DNA of 64,000 nt from Cymbomonas tetramitiformis (Eukaryota > Chlorophyta > Pyramimonadophyceae > Pyramimonadales > Pyramimonadaceae): the NCBI GenBank assembly GCA_001247695.2, contig LGRX02025929.1, positions 33,746-97,745 of the forward strand, given 5' to 3'. Below, one piece after another: positions 11,551-24,400 of this stretch. Every line of letters starts with the position of its first letter. The stretch's first letter is position 1. The notes beneath the pieces were generated by a model. That model was not told where the DNA came from and did not search any database. It worked only from the letters and a program-made list of their open reading frames with translations. A program made the translations under genes and the position numbers.

Positions 11551-14189
11551 AAGGTGACTCTCCACTTGGCGTGTGTGAAGGGCTTCACAAAGCAATTTTG
11601 GAATACAGCTGGTAATATTGCAATAGATAACTAGAAAGATAACTGCCGACACGTTAGAAACGGTTTGCCCACCCCAAAGACACGGTCAGTCCAATCACAT
11701 TTCCAAGCACAGTGAGTTCACGAAATCTCAACTTCAAGAGCTCTTGGGTCTTTGGGTTGGCAAAGTTTCGATCTAACCCAGTGTCAACCTTCACTTCATC
11801 TATTATTTCAGTGAGATGAATTGTATCATGCTCTACAAATGTATCCCTACGGTCCTGATTTGGTTACCCGAGTTTTCCTCTCCTGGCACACTATTAATCA
11901 ACCCTAAAGTTCGGATTTCTTAGCGTTCCGAGCTAGATGCACCCTCAATGAAGCTAGACAGTCGGCCCTGACACCAAAATGGTGAACACAGCATGCATAT
12001 TCCACCAAGCAGGGCGTGTTTCATCTAAGATCCTGTGTTGCATCTGTGCCAATTGCACTTTCCTACTGCCCTGCCCACAATTGTGTGCAACACCATTGTT
12101 GAAGGGGCTTCTCACACCGTTCTGGACTGCCATTCACTTGAAGTACGCCCCCGCCTGCTGTGCCCACATCGCAGCTCTACCCAGCGTCGAAGTTGCAAGA
12201 GGGCGAGGCCCCGCACTTTCAATCGGTCATCAACCGAACATTTGCAGAGGAGGAGCAGCCAACACAGGAGGAAAGGACGCCGGCCGCCGTTTCTGATGGT
12301 ATGCTTCCTTGCTGCTGCTGATGGCTGCTAGTCGGGCCCACTCATAGGCCACAGCATTGCGGATGATATCCTCCTCTCTGCAGCTGATGGCGGTATTCGG
12401 GCTCACTTATAGGCTACAACATCGCTGGGGGCATGCTTCCTCGCAGCAACCATAGGCAGTAGTCGGGCGCAGGTGTGTGCTGCAGGTGGCTATGGGCTGA
12501 TTTTGGTGTAATCAATAACGGTTTACGTGAGTTAGATCTTCAATTTGCATGATGTTTTATATACGATGGTCGTATTGTGGACTTTTTGCTCGATCACTTG
12601 ACTTGGCTTTTTAACTCTGCCGTAACAGCAGTTTTCTTCTCCGATCAGGCTCATCTCCAAGGTAGGCTCGCCTGCGTGTAGCAAGCATGGGGCGCCGGGG
12701 AGCGCAGGAGCACCGCCAAAAATGACGCAGCCTGGGAGTACCCAAAAGAACGCCATCAGCGCAGTGTGGGTGGGTGCCTCGGAGACTCCCCTTTGTTTGG
12801 GGTTGAGGGAAAGCCGCGATGTTGAAGTGTAGGCCTTTACAAAAATAAGATTTGGAGGGCTCTATTATACGATCTGATCAGTGTGGAATGAAGGTGTGTC
12901 GGTGCCACAAAGAGTCTTTGGCATGGAATTGGTTCCATAGGTTTCTGGAGTCTGCAGCCTTGGGTTGACGGTACGTTCAAGGAACTTTCATACAACTTTG
13001 AGCATTGTCATGGTGCGCCATCTGTTAAGGGGGAACTGGTTTTGGGGCTTGCGAAGCTAACATTGCGGTGCAACATGGTGGATTGTTCCCGGTTTCCCGA
13101 ATTAGGAATACTTCCAACGAAGCGGAATGCAACTTCCGAAGTGGAAGTCACATGAAGAACAGACTCCCAAGATCAAATTCAAAATGGAGTTGATATTGCC
13201 GAACAATCTCACCTTCATGTCCGAGTTCTTCGACAACAAAAAGGTCTGTACCAGATGTCATTGATGGACAATTGTGTGCTGGATGACACGTGTGGCTACA
13301 TGTCTCTTGCATGGTGCAGCATGGATGATCAAGCGTGTTCCGCCTGAGCGCAAAGCCCTCCTCGCGCCTCTGGGGCTTTTATGCTCAACTATGAAGTTGC
13401 TAGGATAGTTTCATGCTCAACTGACGCATCGATTGTAGCCTGCGCGTTGCCGTGGTGTGCGATGCTTTGGTGGCATTGTGCGACAACGTGCCTCACTCCA
13501 TGCCAGTGCTTGGCTGGCGATGTTGGGTCAGCTGATGCCTTCCCGTTCACCCGAGCATGAGCACGGGTGCCAGTTATGTGGTGGCCTACATTTCTGTACC
13601 TGTAAAGAACGGTGTTTGACGCCTATCGCCTCTGGATGGCCACAACAATTGCTACAGATATTTGTCAGTATTAGCGAACAGTTTTGTTGAAGCATGGTAA
13701 TCAGCATTGCACATCCTTCTCTACACGCACCAGTGGTGCTCGCCTCCATGTAATTGGTGTATCCACCTCGGCGCCTGCTCTGGAGATATGACTGCATCTG
13801 CTGATTTGGTGGGCATTGCCCAACGGGCACTTGCATCCCCTCGCAGCGCTCCTGGAATGATGTAAGGATCAGTGATGGAGGACAGCGGGATGCCTGCTAG
13901 CATTGTTCCTACTTGATAATTGTGACATGCGGACTTTTTGTCCAAGATGCAAAGAGGCACGTTGCGCACTTTGACGGTTGTGCGATGTGGAGCTTTGATC
14001 TAGGATGCGAGGAAGCACGCTGCACACCTTGCCTGCCAAGCTCTCAACATTGTGGCTGAAGCTCCACAGTTGGGCGAGCCCGGTGAGCACGGCGCCCCCA
14101 ATAGATTTTTGTGCGTCATCGAATTCGCTGGGTGGGATCGGCGTGACATAACTCTACCTGGCGGGAATGGGGCGCTGCAAAATTGGCGC
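11551..14189. other. Gene-free region
   Basis: Unique-looking sequence. A degenerate repeat of about 60 bp containing GCTGATGGC and CGGGC(C/T)CACT(C/T)ATAGGC lies at 12305-12420. No domain-bearing frame was found. Confidence 0.4.
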
Positions 14190-15590
14190 GCAACATATGT
14201 ATATGTTACCGGAAAATCACGCCGCGTGATATATTGCGCCTGTTTTGGGGATATCGCGCCTGGCGCGATATTGCCAACATATTCGGGGGAAACGCGGCTC
14301 CCCTGAACCCGAATGGCAATATCGTGCAAGATGCGATATTCCCAATGTTTTACAGGTCTTTGGACGTGGCACATGCACATTGGGAATATCGTGCCCGGGC
14401 TATCCCCCCCCCACCCGGTTCGGGGCTATGAGGGTAATTTGGGGGTGGTTAGCTAGGGGCTTTTGGGAGCAGGTAGGGGCAGTTTGATGGCTGGGAGGGT
14501 AATGTGGGGGTAGTTAGGGGTATTTTGGGGCAATTGGGGGCATTATTTTGAGGGCTGGGAGGGTAATTTGGGGGCAATTAGGGACATTTTGGGGCAAAAA
14601 TGATTGGGGCCATTTTGGGATTGGGGACATTTTGGGGCAATTGTGGGCATTTTGGGGGGATGGGCTATTGAAGGTTGCTTAAAACCTAATAATGGGTTGT
14701 TCCAATTGATTTCAGGCTTTGCCCCTTAACGCCATGACAACAAGCCGTATTTAGGTTTTATTCGTTAGGTAACATGGCTCGCCGCCGAGGTTAGGGTGCA
14801 TCACATTCCTTCAAGTTGCTTGCATTCCTGACAGCTCGAGACCCTAATGCCGGGGTGTTCAAATTTAATTTAGGGTTTACACCTTAACCCCATGGAGACA
14901 CGCCATATTCAGGGTTCAGCCATTAAGCAACAGCATAATACGGTTTGTTGCCATGGTTAGGGTGCAAGCATTGGCCCCACACTTTTAGGATGCTTGCACC
15001 TTGAGCTGTCAGGGTGCTTGCACGATAGTATTGGAGTGCTGCAGTGCTCAACTTGATTTTTATGGGTCTAACCTTCGACCGCCATGGCAACAAATTGTTT
15101 AGGACCATAGCCGCTTAACGTCCATTGCTGCCATGGCGGTTAGGTTTGACCCCTAATAATCAATTTGGGCACTTCAGTATTAGGGTTTAAGCACCGTGAC
15201 AGGTGCAAGTATCCTAAAAGTTTTATGGGATCAGAGCGTGCACCCCAACCTTGGAGACGAGCCGTGGTATCTAATGGCTAAACCCGAAATAAGACTTGTT
15301 GCCAAGGGGGTAAGATGAAAAACCCTTTAAGAAAATTAGCTCCCGAATGTTAGGGTTCAAGCACCCTAAATGGCCCATCCCATCATAATGCCCATTTTTG
15401 CCCCAAAATGTCGCCAATTACGCCTACATACCCCAAACTACCTCTGCAACCCCCCAATTGCCCCAAAATGCCCCCAAATTACCCTCCCATCCCTAAAACA
15501 AAATCCCAATTGCCGCGAAAGATATTCCCAAAACAGGCGCGATATATCGCACGGCGTGTTTTTCTAGTAACATATATCCATATGCATATG
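14190..15590. mobile_element. Foldback-type element, 1.4-kb imperfect palindrome
   Basis: The left end (14191-14250: CATATGTATATGTTAC, then a GCCGCGTGATATATTGCGCC block) is the inverted counterpart of the right end (15515-15585). Inside, G-rich GGTAATTTGGGGGCA repeats (14430-14660) mirror C-rich repeats at 15370-15495. Near the middle, TTAGGGTGCAAGC and TTTTAGGATGCTTGCACC mirror 15180-15260. The whole can fold on itself around 14.9 kb. A related half-motif (AATATCGTGCAAG ... GATATTCCCAA) occurs at 18897-18925. No ORF of note. Probably a non-autonomous foldback transposon. Confidence 0.6.
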
Positions 15591-15639
15591 CTATATGTAT
15601 ATGTTAGCATGTACGTGTATGCTTATCCTTGCGACTCCT

Positions 15640-16335
15640 TTGGCACCCCGTAGCCACAGACGACTGCACTATGTACCCACCCCGGGGATCAAAAGATTCA
15701 GCACACACTTCGGGACACTTATCCAGATTCTCCGGAGCTCACTTGTGAAGAATGGGACCCCCTAAGCCTCACTGAGCCACCCGAGCCCCTCTGCATCCGC
15801 ACCGCCGGCGCATTGCTGCCTTGTGCCTGAACCCGATTCATCCCTGCCCCCCGAGCTGCGCAAGCCATCTCTCTCGCTCTCTCGCTCTCTCTCGCTCTCT
15901 TGCTCTGTGTGTGTGCTCATCCTTGTACCGACTCCGTTGGCACCCCGTAGCCGCAGAAGACCGGCTGCAATATGTACCCTCACCAGGGATCAAAGGATTC
16001 AGCACACACTTCGGGACACTTATCCGGATTCTCCGGAGCTCACTAGTGAAGAATGGGACCCCCTAAGCCTCACTGAGCCACCCGAGCCCCTCTGCATCTG
16101 CACCGCCAGCGCACTGCTGCCTTGTGCCTGAAGCCGGTTCATCCCTGCCCCCCGAGCTGCGCGAGCCATATCTCCACCACCAAGCCCACGCGCAAGACCA
16201 CCCCTCTGCTCCCTGAGCCTCACTGGGCCACCTGAGCCCTTCTGCGGCTGTCCTGCCGGCGCACTGCTGCTGTGTCTCTGGAGCCGGCTCACCTCCGCCA
16301 ATCGAGCCATCCCTCCACCACCAAGCCCACATCCC
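15640..16335. repeat. Tandem repeat, about 290 bp, two and a half copies
   Basis: Copy one runs from CACCCCGTAGCCACAGA (15642), copy two from CACCCCGTAGCCGCAGA (15940). A third, truncated copy starts near 16200 (CCTGAGCCTCACTGGGCCACC). A CTCTCGCTCT microsatellite at 15870-15905 interrupts the first unit. The ORFs inside are repeat by-products. Confidence 0.85.
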
Positions 16336-17343
16336 ACATCACCCGCTGCCCCCTACAGCCTGGTCTCAAGAGAGCTTGCCCACCCACGCCACGGCCAGAA
16401 TGCCCAAGCGCTGTCCCAAAGGGCTGAGAATGATAAACTGGGTTGCCCTCATCCAAACTTGCGCATCCGCCACCGACTTTCGGCTGTAGCCCTCTACCCT
16501 AACATGTATGTATATGCACATGCTATGTGTATATGTATATGTATATGCTATATGTTATCTGTAAATGTATACTTCCTCCAAATTTTACGAAGTTTTATTT
16601 TTATTTGGAGCGCTTACATCAGCACTGAAATCATGCGGGTGAGCAGCACTCCTTCGCTTCACATGCTTTTTTGATAGTCTATGTTTGAAAGGGGTCCATG
16701 GGGCCAATCGAGAATGGATTTTGGTTTTGAATGTTTTTTGCGGTAGCCAGATCCACAAAAGTTGCGATGTATGCAAATTGTATAGGGTCTCTAGGAAGCC
16801 GTTTTGACGAGGGATGCCCGGGCGCGTGATGAGCCGCGAGGTTCTTCAACCAACCGTGAAAAGCTAGATAAGATTGCTTCATCTATAATGCGTAGATCCA
16901 CCTAGTCTAATCATAGGTCCACGTCCACCATCAGAACAGTCTATGCCCAATGAGCACCTTGCTCACTGTTTTATGCAAATATGACATCGGATAGTAAGTT
17001 GACATAATTCGTGTGTCTAAACACCCAATTTATGACGCGCTTTGGCAGTTCGCGCGGAGGGGTGGGCGTTCGCGAATCTGCGGTATAGGAAGCTGCGCTT
17101 TGCCATGTGACATTCGACGGTACCTATGTCAGCTATTTGAGTTTATTATTGTGAATTTATTGCGGTCATCATTTCCAATTTGTGCTCAATGAGCACACTG
17201 TTAGACAGACCTTGAGACTGTAAATAGTAAAAGTATGTCGTCGGTCATCGGTCATGTGCATGTCATCAAGCAATGGTCATGCGCATGTCATTGGTCAATG
17301 GTCCATCAGCGTGCTCATCAAAATCGGTTCATTGATTGAATGC
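16336..17343. other. Gene-free spacer
   Basis: Contains an alternating ATGTATATG stretch (16505-16570) and short GTCATCGGTCATG repeats (17240-17310). No supported gene. Confidence 0.4.
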
Positions 17344-17350
17344 ATGATTC

Positions 17351-18445
17351 TTGCGGTGGCTGGGGATATTTGTCCTTGTAGGAGCAGCATCTCCCCATGT
17401 GGGAGCAGCATCTGCTGCACTACCAGAGGGGTTGGGAAAAATGCCGGCAGCACCAGCGCCACGTCTTATACCAACATCGCTGTCTGTGATATCAGCACCA
17501 GAAGAAACCAAATTGCCGGCGCAACCAACAACAGAAGCGGTACATCTGGTAGCAGAATCACCAGAGCAGACTTGGAGTACGTTGGTGGCTGCGCCAGTAG
17601 CATTGTCCATAGAAAGAATGGCAGAGCCGTCAGCACCGGAACCAACATCGACATCAGCACTTGAACCTCGATTAGTACTCACACCATCACCATCACCAGC
17701 ATACGCATCGATATCAACACTGGGATCTCCAGCAGCACCACCACCCAAACCAGCATCCACTGCGGCACACACATCAGCACTCACACCAGCGCCCGGAGTG
17801 CCCGCACCCGTACCCACCCCTTCACCAGAATTGCCAGGACCGCCAACCCCGGTACCTGTGCCAATTCCTTCACCGGCAGCGGCAGCACCAACACATCAAA
17901 TACCAACATCCACATCTGAAGTGCTTGGCACAACACCAGCGCAAATATTCAAATTGCTTTCCGTAACTGCCCCAGTGCAAGCACCCGTGCCCACACGAGC
18001 ATCGAAACCACCAGTAGATGTGGCGACATGTGTGTCATCTATAGGGCTTGGTGGCGACTCCAACACGGAGCGATGGATGAACCAGAGCCACAACAATCGC
18101 ATGGAAGTTCCAGGTATGAGGCCAGCACTGCACCTGGCTTTTGGGGACGCCTCGAGAGGTAGCACGGTGGGAAGACACGCCGCTGCCGTGATCAGACCCA
18201 CGTGCAGTCTTTTAGGGTTTTGTCGATTTGAGACTGGTGCAGCAACCAATGTGGAACAGGAGGTAGTCTTCGCAGTGTGCAGTGCTTCTTCAGCAGATGG
18301 GGGCTGTCTACCAGGGATGCCGGTGCCGCACAAGATGGTGGGCCATGTCCAGACCAAGCGCTGCTCAGGGGAGACGCTAGAGAGCGCAGGCTCGCCAGGT
18401 GCGCCAGTATGGCCTGAGCCCGTGCCCCCATTTCGGTGTTGCTGA
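17351..18445 (+). CDS. Hypothetical Pro/Ala/Ser/Thr-rich ORF
   Basis: A 364-codon open frame with no ATG at its start (TTG at 17351), so the 5' limit is unknown. Residues of about 30-210 are rich in Pro, Ala, Thr and Ser, built on degenerate CCAGCA/CACCAG units; the rest is ordinary in composition. The sequence CCAG|GTATGAG at 18110-18116 would be a usable splice donor, so the real exon could end there. There is no domain, signal peptide or membrane segment I can defend. A dense overlapping minus-strand frame of Gly/Asp/Ala composition (17329-17817) shows that low complexity alone can keep frames open here. The gene call is weak. Confidence 0.25.
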   Translation: MRWLGIFVLVGAASPHVGAASAALPEGLGKMPAAPAPRLIPTSLSVISAPEETKLPAQPTTEAVHLVAESPEQTWSTLVAAPVALSIERMAEPSAPEPTSTSALEPRLVLTPSPSPAYASISTLGSPAAPPPKPASTAAHTSALTPAPGVPAPVPTPSPELPGPPTPVPVPIPSPAAAAPTHQIPTSTSEVLGTTPAQIFKLLSVTAPVQAPVPTRASKPPVDVATCVSSIGLGGDSNTERWMNQSHNNRMEVPGMRPALHLAFGDASRGSTVGRHAAAVIRPTCSLLGFCRFETGAATNVEQEVVFAVCSASSADGGCLPGMPVPHKMVGHVQTKRCSGETLESAGSPGAPVWPEPVPPFRCC

Positions 18446-19253
18446 AGCTGTGGGCCTAGGAGGGTGGTTACAGTCACATTTGTGTGCTGTTTGGCGTGAA
18501 CCAGAGGGGAGCTACAGAGCCGCTACGGTTGAAGCTGCTTGGGTGGCGCTGCTGGCGCAGGCGTTGTGGACACCTCTGCGTCCGGGGCGGCCTCGGACAG
18601 GTTGAAAAGGCGCCGCATCAATCATGAGGTGGACGCCCTTTCACCACACGGCTAATGATGTGGCTGCTGACATGGGCACCGGCAGAACATCCGTGTTCCT
18701 CTGTAATCGGGCTCAGAGAGACTCAACACGGGCTTCCATGATCAACTCGCCTGGCATGGGGGAAAGTAACTCCCTTAGCAACATGAAGTTATTCTTTCAA
18801 CGGATTTCACTTGCAATGTGCTTTGGCAAATGTCATTGTTCTTGGTCGAGAGAACGCATCCTTTTAGGGGAGCCTAGCCTCCCTTGAAACCGAGCAGGAA
18901 TATCGTGCAAGGCGCTATATTCCCAACGTATTGCAGCCTTTGGCCCTGGCACCTTGCACACCGGGAGAATCGTGCCAGGGCGGGATGTTGAAATGAACAT
19001 TGCGCCCATGGCAGCCCCCCTCATATTTATGCCGTTAAGGTCAGAGCGCCGCGAGTTCTGATTGAAACTGCCTGTCAAAGATCTAACCCCGGATTTGAGG
19101 GTGATTTAACCCATACATCTGTCCTGGAGCATCTCTTCATCTTAATATATACATCGAGAGGATGAATGGGAGTTGTGCTGGAAAGAAGCTAGCCATAGCT
19201 GGGATACCCTTTTACTTTGCGCCATGCTCATGAAATTTACCTTGCCACACCAC
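18446..19253. other. Gene-free spacer with a fragment of the foldback family
   Basis: Bases 18895-18990 carry the GGAATATCGTGCAAGGCGC ... ATATTCCCAACG motif pair also present in the 14.2-15.6 kb foldback element. Nothing else recognised. Confidence 0.4.
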
Positions 19254-19577
19254 AGGCACCTCCGGCTGCAGGGACGCCCGCCGACCCAGATGAGAACATC
19301 ATGTTTGCTGACTTGCATGACGACTTGATGGCACTGAATCCTGCAAGCCGTGCGAAGCTGCTTGTTGAGGCCACAAAGCGTAACGCAGCCCGCCAGAAGC
19401 TCGAGGCCCTAACGCCACAGCAACTCCATATGGTCGCCAGAATGCACCGGCAACCTGCCGAAGCACCAGCAGGGCCCACCGGTTCGGAGCCAGCCGCAAG
19501 GATGCCGACAGCAGATGCCGTTGTTATGCCGGCAGGGGGTAGCAGAAGCGCCCTGCCTGAGCCGCTGCAGATGAGCA
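19254..19577 (+). CDS. Possible internal exon of an unidentified gene
   Basis: An open frame flanked by good splice signals: a pyrimidine-containing CCACACCACAG acceptor at the left, and GAGCAG|GTGAGC at the right (GT at 19578). It encodes about 108 residues. The first half is helical and charged (a DLHDDLMAL stretch and Ala/Lys/Arg-rich KLLVEATKRNAARQKLEAL); the second half is Ala/Pro-rich. No family is recognised and no partner exons were established. It may be a host gene fragment between repeats. The evidence is only signals plus composition. Confidence 0.35.
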
Positions 19578-20140
19578 GGTGAGCAGGTGAGCACCGGACG
19601 GGTGCTCACCGCAACATCAGGCCTTGGCACCTTGTGGTATACACTCCCACTGTACCTCCTTGCTCGCGCCCCCTCAGTTGATGCGGTGATTTTGGATGTG
19701 CATTTAAATGCGATGTGATCGTGCTGCACCCCTCCGTCCCTTCCCAGCATACACGTTTGCCAAGGGACGCGCTGCTCCGTGCACACCCCAAAGGTGCACA
19801 CCTGGACATGAGGGCGCGTTGCTCTTTATGGATGCCAGTTTTCAGGCCAATTATGCCAGCTGTAGAGGGCGCCTCTTCGAAGACTGAAGGTTGTCTTCAG
19901 TTGTAGGCTTCTCTTCCCACGACACATACCCTGGTGCCCTCGTCCACAGGCTTTGATCGGTGTCTGTGCCTTAGCGATGCCCTTTCAGGGTTTCGAGGTT
20001 CCATCAGGATCATTGCAACAGCGCAATGTCGGGGAAGTGCATCATTGGAGCATCGTAAGCTCAGAGCTGATCATCAATCTGGCCGAGCTGGCAGGCTGAG
20101 CTGGCAGGGTGGGGCTTCCACTGTGACAGCTCTGGCCCCA

Positions 20141-20390
20141 GTACGATGAAACACGTCCTGGAGAGAGCCTCGAGGACACATCAGGGGGTATGCATCGCCG
20201 TGCACGTCCCCTTCCATACAAAGTCAGGGCCTGCAACTGCAATGCATATTTGCAGCGACCAATCGAAGTGTGCGGCGCGACTTGCTGCGGGTGCCATGGT
20301 CCTCCTCATGCACATTCCGTGGGTCCCTGCAGGGCCTCCCGGCATCCAGACCCGCCAATTGCTCGGTGCCTCTGCAGCAGCATCCGACGG
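20141..20390 (+). CDS. Weak exon candidate
   Basis: Bounded by GGCCCCAG at the left and GACGG|GTAAGT at the right (GT at 20391). One frame begins with ATG at 20146 and has a hydrophobic stretch (AAGAMVLLMHIPWVP). All three frames are open over most of this interval, so the reading frame is undecided. No domain recognised. Confidence 0.2.
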
Positions 20391-21117
20391 GTAAGTGCTT
20401 GTCCAGCGCCCCTGATGTGCCACTCATAACATACCAATACGCAGATCGTGCACGTAATGGTCGATGCTAAATGCTGAGCATCACGATGTGACTCTGCTAG
20501 TATCTGGCAGTAAGTGCTCAGCCCCGTGAGGGATGTCCGGCATTACCTGGCAGAGCCCAGTAGCTGCTGCGAGGCTTTGCAATGCATCTCTAGCAGTGCC
20601 CAACACCGAGCGCTTAGCTCCATGATGCCGCTCCAGCAGGAGCGCAGGACAAGGCAGCCACGTCGTCGATATGTCCGAAAACACGGCTGAATGAAGGTCG
20701 TGCCCAGCAACCTGAGGATGGTGCAGTGTGACCCCTGCCAGCCAAATCGCTTCAGGCCTCCCGTCCCCTATGCTGAACAGCCTTTGCTTTGTATGCCCCT
20801 TTTGCCTTGGAGCCCTCAGCATTCTCAAATGAGCCCCTGTTGCCTCAGAGCCCCATCTGAGAGAGAGCCAGGGTCGTGGAGGCGCAAGCCGGCGGTCCCG
20901 CATGTCAGGGTGCATGTGCACTCGAGTAGATTCCAAAGTGGAGTTTGACAGTCATTTGACCACGTGCCAGTAGCTCGCATGCCCCACCATACCCTCCTCC
21001 TGAAACACGTGTACTTCTCCTCACCCGTCCACACCCAACCGCCCACTTGATGCCCCCAAAGCTGCCCAGGCTCAAGTCAAGTACACCTGGCATGCGCCCC
21101 GATTGGATGTGGCCAGC

Positions 21118-21235
21118 CTAGTTGTGGTGCTGCTTGCTGAGTCATGCCAGGTGTACTAGTTGTGGTGCTGCTTGCTGAGTCATGCCAGGTGTACTAGTTG
21201 TGGTGCTGCTTGCTGAGTCATGCCAGGTGTGTGCT
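21118..21235. repeat. 39-bp tandem repeat, three copies
   Basis: Three copies of a unit starting AGTTGTGGTGCTGCTTGCTG and ending GCCAGGTGTACT, the last slightly diverged. Confidence 0.9.
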
Positions 21236-21383
21236 ACTTTCATGTGATGCAGTGAAGGGGGCAAAGCCCATTTACTCCACCCGAACATTGACTCAAGCAT
21301 CAGCCCAGCAGATATGTGTTCTGTAAGTGTTCCCCGGCTCAATTCTTTGTTTGAGGTGAGCGATGCGAACTGATGAGCAGACC

Positions 21384-21492
21384 GCGTGATGCGCATGGAA
21401 AGGGCGCGCCTTGAGGCGTGATGCGCATGGAAAGGGCGCGCCTTGAGGCGTGATGCGCATCGAAAGGGCCCGCCTTGAGGTGTGGTGCGCAT
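21384..21492. repeat. 32-bp tandem repeat, about three and a half copies
   Basis: Unit GCGTGATGCGCATGGAAAGG followed by GCGCGCCTTGAG. Minus-strand ORFs here are repeat by-products. Confidence 0.9.
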
Positions 21493-24400
21493 CAAAATTA
21501 GCTGTAGGATCCGCGGACTGTGGCGCTACAGCTCTGTTCTTTTGCGCTACCAAATGAAAGTTCACGCAAGGTGCAATGTTTTCCTCTGCTGTGTGCACAA
21601 TGTAATTTTAGCATTGAGAAATGGTCCCCAAAGTTTAAGACTTTTAAGTGTGTGTGTGCTGGTTTGTGCTATGATGCACTTCAATAGCAATGATTGGACA
21701 ACGCATTTGCAGGTTTGAGTCGGAGGTGACGGTTTTTGGACAAACATTCACGTCACCCGAGCCGTGCGCCAGGAGAAAGGTGAGCGGTGTTTGGTGCCAA
21801 GGATTAGATGTCACGAAATTCCGCAGAGCCCCCTGTGACTGTCGGCTGCGCCTCAAACCTCACTCACCAACAACCATGCCAGAATTTCAATATTCACTGC
21901 GCCTCGAGCCCCGGTTACGGTTGATTTCGACGTAATCCACGGTAGTTTGATGAACAAACATGTTTCCGTCTTGGGGTCTCATGGTACTTGCACGGCAGTG
22001 AGCTGGAGGAGGGGGGTGCAGGAGAGTGTCACACAGGGAGGGCAGCTATCACGAAATGCATTTGTAGTGGGGCTGAGGCTTGAAGAATGGAGTCTTTATG
22101 GCATAACTTACTACATTATTCTTGAGAGGTTCGATGCTGATGTTTGATGATGCTTGTGCATGGCAGGATGCAGAGAAGAGCGCCGCAAGGTGCGCAATAG
22201 ATGCCTTAGGGTTGTAGTTGGAATCGGCACTGCCTATTTGGCAATGGGAGCATTGCGAGAAGTCCAATGACGATGTGACATGAAACGCAACGGTGATAAT
22301 TTGTCATTTGTTTGTGTCATCAATGCACACTCAATTCGGCTCTCCGTCTGTACACGAGTTCGTAATCGCGCATACGCCTTGTCAAACAGTAGGCATATGT
22401 ATGTATGTTTGTTTGACAAGCACGTACGGTTTTAAAAGCAATACGCTACCGGTATTTAAAGCCACTTTCTCAACCTGCTGGCATTTATTTGCGTGTAAGC
22501 GAACTGGTAGAGTCCAAAGTTCTACCCAGGATTATAAGTGATAATATTGTAAACACAGTGAACTTCGCAAAACTAATGTGTATCATACAGATACGAAGAA
22601 GGAGTGATATACATCATACTGATATGATGTTACGTATGATATATTCGTCATTGCACCAGTGAAGGGATCGCCTATATCCGGGTACGCCTCAATGTACATC
22701 ATCATCATGTGCTGATACACGACGACGTTCTTTACGCAAGTGCGAGTGTGTTTACATTTATCTCAGTACGGATATGATACGATAAATATACTGTGTCGTC
22801 GTAAGTGTTCGGTATCTAATCACTATAAAACATTTCGTGTAGTTTCACTGTCGTGAAATGCCAGTGTAGCCTTGTATGCCCCGTTCGCGCCGGGAGAAGC
22901 GTCGCGTATTAAGGCGCGGTCCGTATCTACTATCGGATGCCTCTGAGTTTGGCACACGCGGTAGGTGCGTTGCGGTAAGCCAGGGTTGATTTTTAATTGC
23001 GAGAAGTCCAATCTATTCAGATTGTATGAACAACAAGGATGGCTGAGGTCTTGTGCGCACGCGTTATTCGTGGTTGGGATTCCTCACAAGAACATCGGTC
23101 TCTCCTCATTCTCCATACTTGGGGCTGTGGGTTTTGCGTGCTACTTATGGCGGGTTGTGCTTGTGTGTTGCCATGTGGATATGCTGTAGTGCGGGATCCT
23201 AAAAAAGAAAGTCACAAACCTCGACAATTGCTAAAGTGAAATCTTACGACAAACGAAAAAAAACAAATTTGTTATATATATGTGTGTGTGTGTGTTGTAG
23301 CAACAACTCGCATCTAGCAACAACTCGCATGTAACAACCTAATATGAATATGGATATAAATGACATGAAATAATTAAATAATTATATTCGTCACGGAGAT
23401 AGTCAAATGCACCAGGTAACCCAGGGTTTTGGCAAAGTAACAAGTTTGCTATATTACCTGCCTACTACAGGGTGAGCAAGGATTATATGTACAAGGAAGG
23501 CAAAATGCGCATTGATTCGGAGCAACACCGTGTGCCACACTCAGCCAAAATGACAAGAACGCAGCTACCTGCGAACCACACGACGTGCAAGTCAGCACAC
23601 GAACCACTAGAGAATGCGCACAAATGCACAGATTCAACAATTGTGCTACGAAAGTGGCACACTTGCAGCCATACCTAGCTCCATGCAGCAATGCTCAACC
23701 CATCCCATCATTTGCAAAACACAGTTAGCCCTGGCTCCTGTATAGCTCAGCCCAGGTCACCTGAGCCACGATACCGTCAGCTTACATCCTGCAAAATGAT
23801 ATCCGTCCCCGGCTCTTGCGCAGCTCTGCCTACCCCGCGCAAGCACATCCTGGGCTTTATCTCTTGCACACCGTCAGCCAGTCGCATATACCGATCCAGG
23901 ATAGCTCAACCTGCTCACACCGTTAGCCCCAGAGATCGGCAGTCTTGGTCTCTTCGTAGCTCAACCCACCCCGTGTCCTCATAAATCATGGTTAGGTCCA
24001 CATCTGACACACCATTAGCCGGATCCGGCTAAGGCACACCTCAGGCCCACCCCAAGCCAACAAAACGTCAACCCCTACTCGTACACACACACACATATAT
24101 ATATATATTGCACAGATTGGTCCTACCTGCGACATCATATCGGCAAAATTTAGCGTTGAAGTGAGAACTCCAGCAACTCTACACATACATATAAAATGTG
24201 TTATGCAATATGGATACGCCTAGGGACACTAATATCTATGCAGGCCGTATTACAGTGCGAACACCGCGTGTACGTCGCAAAGATTAAAAAAATTCAGTCG
24301 AGAAAAAATATTAACCCACTCCGAGGCATCAGAGGGTCATCTCCACTTCTGACACACCGTCAGCTTGTGCCCAGCTCCTGCGCGGCTCAGCCCACCACAA

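Noticed and set aside
14700..15370. Telomere-type TTTAGGG array
   Set aside because: Only single TTAGGG-like words occur, not consecutive units.
17329..17817. Minus-strand Gly/Asp/Ala ORF
   Set aside because: Antisense of the Pro/Ala/Thr-rich low-complexity region; nothing beyond composition.
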